Made by a program: the position numbers and the translations under genes. This document shows positions 5,789-9,010 of a stretch of DNA of 9,010 nucleotides, in pieces (position 1 is the stretch's first letter; every line of letters begins with the position of its first letter). This stretch comes from Prevotellaceae bacterium (GTDB lineage Bacteria > Bacteroidota > Bacteroidia > Bacteroidales > UBA932). Below the pieces are notes generated by a model, which was given only the letters and a program-made list of their open reading frames with translations, was not told where the DNA came from and ran no database searches. Where the stretch lies: contig JAIRZR010000198.1 of assembly GCA_031267155.1 (NCBI GenBank), positions 1-9,010 of the forward strand, written 5' to 3'.

Positions 5789-5896
5789 ATGCGACTATTT
5801 TCAGGCAGACACTATATATTTTGCTTTAAATAAATACGGATTCTTACATTTCAGGACACTGTCTGATTTCAAATTATCCAGAGTCTTAGCATCTCC

Positions 5897-7030
5897 TCAT
5901 TTAAACTCATAAATCACCAGAACAGGATTATCGTCTTCGTTTAAATCTTTCAATGATTCATCCAGTTTGCATAATCCCCTGTAATATCCGTATTCTTCGG
6001 ACACTATCCATTCCGGAACAATACATTCGATAAGACAGTTATTGCTTTGGCTTGTATATCCGTTATAGCTTGTCGGAAACCATGATTCATAATCCGGAAT
6101 TAAATCGTTTTTCACTTTTCCCGCTTTCAATTCCTTTGTTTTCAAATCGTAGAAACAGCAGTACAGTCTAAAATCAATATTAAAATCGCATAACAGGAAA
6201 TTGTTGAACACGAAAAAATCTCTTCTCACAATATATGGAAAATCCGCATCATCCGGTTCACTCATTTTGGAATAATATTCATTAATATCGCCATGGAAAG
6301 TTTTATTTCCAAACGATAACGTTATGAACTCCTGCCATTTGTTTTCACTGGTCCATTTATAGACAGTATTGCCATATCTTGGCGAAAAATATATATGCGA
6401 TTCATGTTTTTGGAACATATTCGATGAAGCCAGATTCATTCCATCTTCACTTGCCTTTTTAGGAAAGAACTCGTCAAGCGTACGGGCGTTTCTGTCAATC
6501 ATTAAAATCTGACTGTAAGGCGCTGGAACAGGCTCTCTATAAATCCAGAAATACTCATCGTTCATAACAAAATTACCCGCAATCGAATAGTGAGCGATTT
6601 TTCGGACGAAATTGAAATCCTTATCATAATGTAATATGGCATTTCCGATGTCCGACAAATACAGTCCGTCGTCTGTTACCGCGAAATCGAAAAGAGTGTT
6701 ATATTCTCCGGGACCCTGTCCGATTTTTCTCAGTTTATAAATAATTTCCCCTTCATCCGTAAAAATAAACAGAGCATTTGATAGCCTGTCAAGAACGTAT
6801 ATCCTGTTATTGAACAGCTCTACCTTTACAATCTCTCCTATCAGTACATCGTCGGAAGTTGCAAGTTTTACGACTTTTATATTATCAACGTAATCGGACA
6901 GTTTAATCTCTTCAAGATTTTTGTAATCTATTTCCAGTACACTGTCATGCTCTTTCGTGCCATTATTACTGCAAGATGATAATGTTACGATTAAGAAAAG
7001 AATAAAAAAATTGACTGTTAAGCGTTTCAT
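5897..7030 (-). CDS. 6-bladed beta-propeller lipoprotein, function unknown
   Basis: The 377-residue product starts with a lipoprotein signal peptide, a Lys-Arg n-region and hydrophobic stretch ending LSSC with lipidated Cys20. It should therefore be anchored in the inner or outer membrane, and would be a substrate of the LspA type of peptidase seen at the left edge. The mature part resembles the Bacteroidota 6-bladed beta-propeller (DUF5128-like) family: repeated beta-strand segments such as NRIYVLDRLSNALFIF (75-90), the signature GQGPGEY (104-110) and DDGLYLSDIG. No catalytic residues are recognisable. I prefer the ATG at 7030 to an in-frame GTG at 7051 because the signal peptide then begins normally. 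It follows the transporter gene by 93 bp and is much more A/T-rich than it. Such proteins often occur near glycan-use genes, but a role here is not demonstrated. Confidence 0.88.
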   Translation of the reverse strand: MKRLTVNFFILFLIVTLSSCSNNGTKEHDSVLEIDYKNLEEIKLSDYVDNIKVVKLATSDDVLIGEIVKVELFNNRIYVLDRLSNALFIFTDEGEIIYKLRKIGQGPGEYNTLFDFAVTDDGLYLSDIGNAILHYDKDFNFVRKIAHYSIAGNFVMNDEYFWIYREPVPAPYSQILMIDRNARTLDEFFPKKASEDGMNLASSNMFQKHESHIYFSPRYGNTVYKWTSENKWQEFITLSFGNKTFHGDINEYYSKMSEPDDADFPYIVRRDFFVFNNFLLCDFNIDFRLYCCFYDLKTKELKAGKVKNDLIPDYESWFPTSYNGYTSQSNNCLIECIVPEWIVSEEYGYYRGLCKLDESLKDLNEDDNPVLVIYEFK

Positions 7031-7123
7031 CCCTGTTATTTTTTGATCCACATATATTCATTTAATTCTTTTCGTACTTCAAATTACAGGTATTTCACAC
7101 TTTTCGGAAAAACTGTACCCTTA

Positions 7124-8518
7124 TTATCCTGCGAGTTCCTTTTCGATTTGCTCGAGCGATTTGTTTTTTGTCTCCGGGAGGATGAAATACAGGATGACAA
7201 ATCCCAGGAGACAGATAGCGCCATAGAGCCAGAAATTGTTTGCCCAGCCAATGCCTTTCAGGATTGAAGGGAACGAGTACGTCAGCGAGAAATTGCCTAT
7301 CCACAGTACCAGAGCCGAGAGCGACATTGCCGCTCCGCGCACGCGGTTCGGGAAGATTTCGGACAGAATCACCCAGGTAATCGGCGCCAGAGTAAGCTGG
7401 TAAGCCATCACGTTCAGCAGGACGGCGATTACAATCGGCAGTCCGCTGATTCCCTCGTGGAACATGAACCCGATGACGCCGTAAATCACCGTCATGGCTG
7501 CCGTTCCGCAGAGCATCAGTTTCTTGCGTCCGACCCTGTCGATCATCAGGATTGTTGCGACAACCGACAGCATCGCTATGCCGCCGATGATTACAATCTG
7601 GAGCATCATGTCGCTGACGCCGTAACCGGCTTTCGTAAAGATGTCGGCAGCGTAATAGAACGTCACGTTCATTCCGCACCACTGCTGCAGCATGGCAACG
7701 AAAAAGCCCAGACCGAGTATTTTAAGCATTTTGGGATGCAGCAGCGCCCGGAAATCCATCCCGGTTTCCTCGCTGGCGACCGTCCGGCTGATTTCCCGCA
7801 GTTCGGAAGCGGCATATTCGTCTCCGCCGATTTTCCGGAGCACTTCGCCGGCTTTCTTTTCCTGCCTGTTTTTCACTAACCAGCGCACGCTTTCCGGCAC
7901 GGCGATCATCATCACCATAAAAATCAGGGCGGGTATCGCTACCGCTCCGAACATCCAGCGCCATCCCGTCTGCACGTTCCAGGTGTTGACAAATTCCACC
8001 GCTTCGGCGCTTAGACCGGTATCGTGTGCGGCGGCAATTCCCCAGTTGACCGTCTGGCAGATCAGCATTCCGACGTTGATCAGCAGCTGGTTGATGGAAA
8101 CAAATTTCCCGCGGATGTGCGGCGGCACCATTTCCGAGATATAGACCGGCGAGAGATTCAGCGTCGCGCCGATTGCCAGCCCGCCGACAATCCGCCAGAC
8201 GTTATACCAGAAAAAGGTGTTGCAGAAAGCCAGCCCGATGGCTGAAACGAAGAAAATGAATCCGGCGGCGGCAAGCAGGCGTTTCCTTCCCCATTTTTCC
8301 GTAGTCAGGAAACAGAAGAAGGCGCCTATCATGCAGCCAATCATTGCCGAACTTGTGCCCCAGCCCTTTGCGGCCGGCGAGTCGATGCCGAAAAACGGCT
8401 CGTAAAACGGCTTGGCGCCGCCTACAACCACCCAGTCGTAGCCAAACAGAAAGCCGCCCATGGCTGCTGCAATCGTGAACAGCCAGATGTAACTGAAATT
8501 AAATTTTTTCTTTTCCAT
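7124..8518 (-). CDS. MFS sugar porter family transporter (XylE/AraE-like)
   Basis: This 464-residue, probably twelve-helix inner-membrane protein belongs to the sugar porter branch of the major facilitator superfamily, generally proton-coupled importers of pentoses, hexoses or inositol. Family landmarks occur in order: GGFLFGYDWVVVGGA (21-35), EKWGRKR (74-80), PVYISEMVPPHIRGK (124-138), INQL with Gln144 (142-145), PESVRWL (208-214), QQWCGMNVTFYYA (278-290), DRVGRKK (327-333), SEIFPNRVRG (386-395) and PETKNKSLEQIE (448-459). TM1 reads DWVVVGG instead of the common DTGVISG, and PESVRWL differs from PESPRWL, so substrate preference could be unusual. It lies 21 nt behind a Gfo/Idh/MocA oxidoreductase on the same strand, probably one operon for uptake and oxidation of a sugar or polyol. 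Substrate is not readable from sequence. Confidence 0.95.
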   Translation of the reverse strand: MEKKKFNFSYIWLFTIAAAMGGFLFGYDWVVVGGAKPFYEPFFGIDSPAAKGWGTSSAMIGCMIGAFFCFLTTEKWGRKRLLAAAGFIFFVSAIGLAFCNTFFWYNVWRIVGGLAIGATLNLSPVYISEMVPPHIRGKFVSINQLLINVGMLICQTVNWGIAAAHDTGLSAEAVEFVNTWNVQTGWRWMFGAVAIPALIFMVMMIAVPESVRWLVKNRQEKKAGEVLRKIGGDEYAASELREISRTVASEETGMDFRALLHPKMLKILGLGFFVAMLQQWCGMNVTFYYAADIFTKAGYGVSDMMLQIVIIGGIAMLSVVATILMIDRVGRKKLMLCGTAAMTVIYGVIGFMFHEGISGLPIVIAVLLNVMAYQLTLAPITWVILSEIFPNRVRGAAMSLSALVLWIGNFSLTYSFPSILKGIGWANNFWLYGAICLLGFVILYFILPETKNKSLEQIEKELAG

Positions 8519-8539
8519 TATCTTTTCATTTAAAATGAT

Positions 8540-9010
8540 TTATAAGCTTACATGAATACCTTTCACGGCGGAAAGCTCGCAGGCGTCGATGATTTGCTGC
8601 ACGCTGATGGCGTCGTCCAGGCTCGAAAGTGGCGCTTCGCCCTTTGCCAGCACGTTTTCGACGAAGTACGTCGCCGTGTTTTTAATCGACTCAGGATAGC
8701 AGTAATACGTCTGCGAATGAGGACCGTTCGGTTCGTTGATGACCCAGTCGCGGTAGCTGTACCGGGCGCTTCCCCGCGTTCCCAGTACCTTGATCAGGCA
8801 GGTCCAGGGGTCGGAAGTGTGGTCGTCGGCGGTAAAGCTGGCGCACAGATGGGCGAGCGCACTGTTCTCCAGCTTCATCACAGCCATAGCGAGATTCTCC
8901 TGCGTCGCGAAGGTGAAATTAAGGGTGCTTTTCATGCACGAAACCGTTTGCGGCTTTCCTGCCAGATAAAGCATGGTGTACGCATGGTGCGTCAGTATCT
9001 GGTGTATGAC
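8540..9010 (-). CDS. Gfo/Idh/MocA family oxidoreductase, C-terminal part only
   Basis: The open frame enters from the right edge and ends at a TAA at 8542-8540, giving 156 residues of a C-terminal domain. Upstream of the first internal ATG the frame reads VIHQILTHHAYTMLYLAG, which fits the substrate-domain helix of this family, so that ATG (8974) is not the true start. Beta-sheet segments (MKLENSALAHLCASF, CLIKVLGTRGSARYS) and the terminal helix SSLDDAISVQQIIDACELSAVKG are typical. The N-terminal NAD(P)-binding Rossmann domain and the catalytic EKP-type lysine lie outside the window. Members oxidise sugars, inositols or related polyols. With the transporter 21 nt downstream it likely serves catabolism of the imported compound. 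Family assignment is good; exact reaction is unknown. Confidence 0.85.
   Translation of the reverse strand, partial: VIHQILTHHAYTMLYLAGKPQTVSCMKSTLNFTFATQENLAMAVMKLENSALAHLCASFTADDHTSDPWTCLIKVLGTRGSARYSYRDWVINEPNGPHSQTYYCYPESIKNTATYFVENVLAKGEAPLSSLDDAISVQQIIDACELSAVKGIHVSL

Larger units (their letters stand above)
5465..5896. other. Non-coding gap between convergent genes, rich in hairpins
   Basis: This 432-bp stretch lies between the ends of the GH42 gene and the beta-propeller gene, which face each other. I see no credible gene in it. Its contents, left to right, are a 10-bp-stem hairpin at 5507-5535, overlapping GCCTGCTTTT-type hairpins at 5536-5629, about 95 bp of plain sequence, a REP-like palindrome at 5725-5788, and roughly 100 bp with nothing recognisable before the lipoprotein stop. 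It probably terminates transcription from both sides and has also collected repeat elements. Confidence 0.8.

Noticed and set aside
7095..7964. Minus- and plus-strand frames overlapping the transporter
   Set aside because: They are rich in Arg/Asp or Ser/Pro in the way shadow frames of GC-rich genes are, while the transporter frame shows all family motifs.

Overview
The window looks like a chromosomal segment from a member of the Bacteroidota, most likely the order Bacteroidales. Supporting signs are an LspA with the long Bacteroidota-type insertion, a DksA/TraR-like protein with a degenerate zinc finger, a DUF2795 protein, a 6-bladed beta-propeller lipoprotein with a GQGPGEY motif, an A/T-rich intergenic style with weak Shine-Dalgarno signals, and an exact TAnnTTTG -7 box ahead of the glycosidase. 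These are family-level judgements made by eye; no database search was run.

Left part (1-3051, all minus strand): a housekeeping block. Read in the direction of transcription it is pduO-type cobalamin adenosyltransferase, a 100-bp A/T-rich gap, a DUF2795 protein, ridA, birA (spacings 9 and 1 nt, so probably one transcript), a 91-bp gap, then dksA-like and lspA (5 nt apart), with lspA running off the left edge. birA can only begin at a TTG codon.

Middle (3052-5896): a 343-bp divergent intergenic region, then one plus-strand gene for an exported GH42 beta-galactosidase with both catalytic glutamates. After it comes a 432-bp non-coding stretch separating convergent genes. This stretch is rich in structure: a 10-bp-stem hairpin, a 19-bp perfect terminator-like hairpin, a 16-bp hairpin that partly repeats the sequence of the first part of the array, and about 100 bp later a separate REP-like palindrome with GTCATTGCGA ends.

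Right part (5897-9010, all minus strand): in transcription order, a Gfo/Idh/MocA oxidoreductase (5' end outside the window), an MFS sugar-porter-family transporter 21 nt downstream, and then a beta-propeller lipoprotein after a 93-bp gap. The oxidoreductase and transporter are clearly richer in G+C than the lipoprotein. The transporter, oxidoreductase and nearby GH42 suggest carbohydrate import and oxidation, but the GH42 is on the opposite strand and the substrate cannot be read from the sequence.

I found no CRISPR array, tRNA, rRNA, transposase, phage gene or recognisable defence system. The least ordinary part is the hairpin/repeat cluster at 5507-5788.
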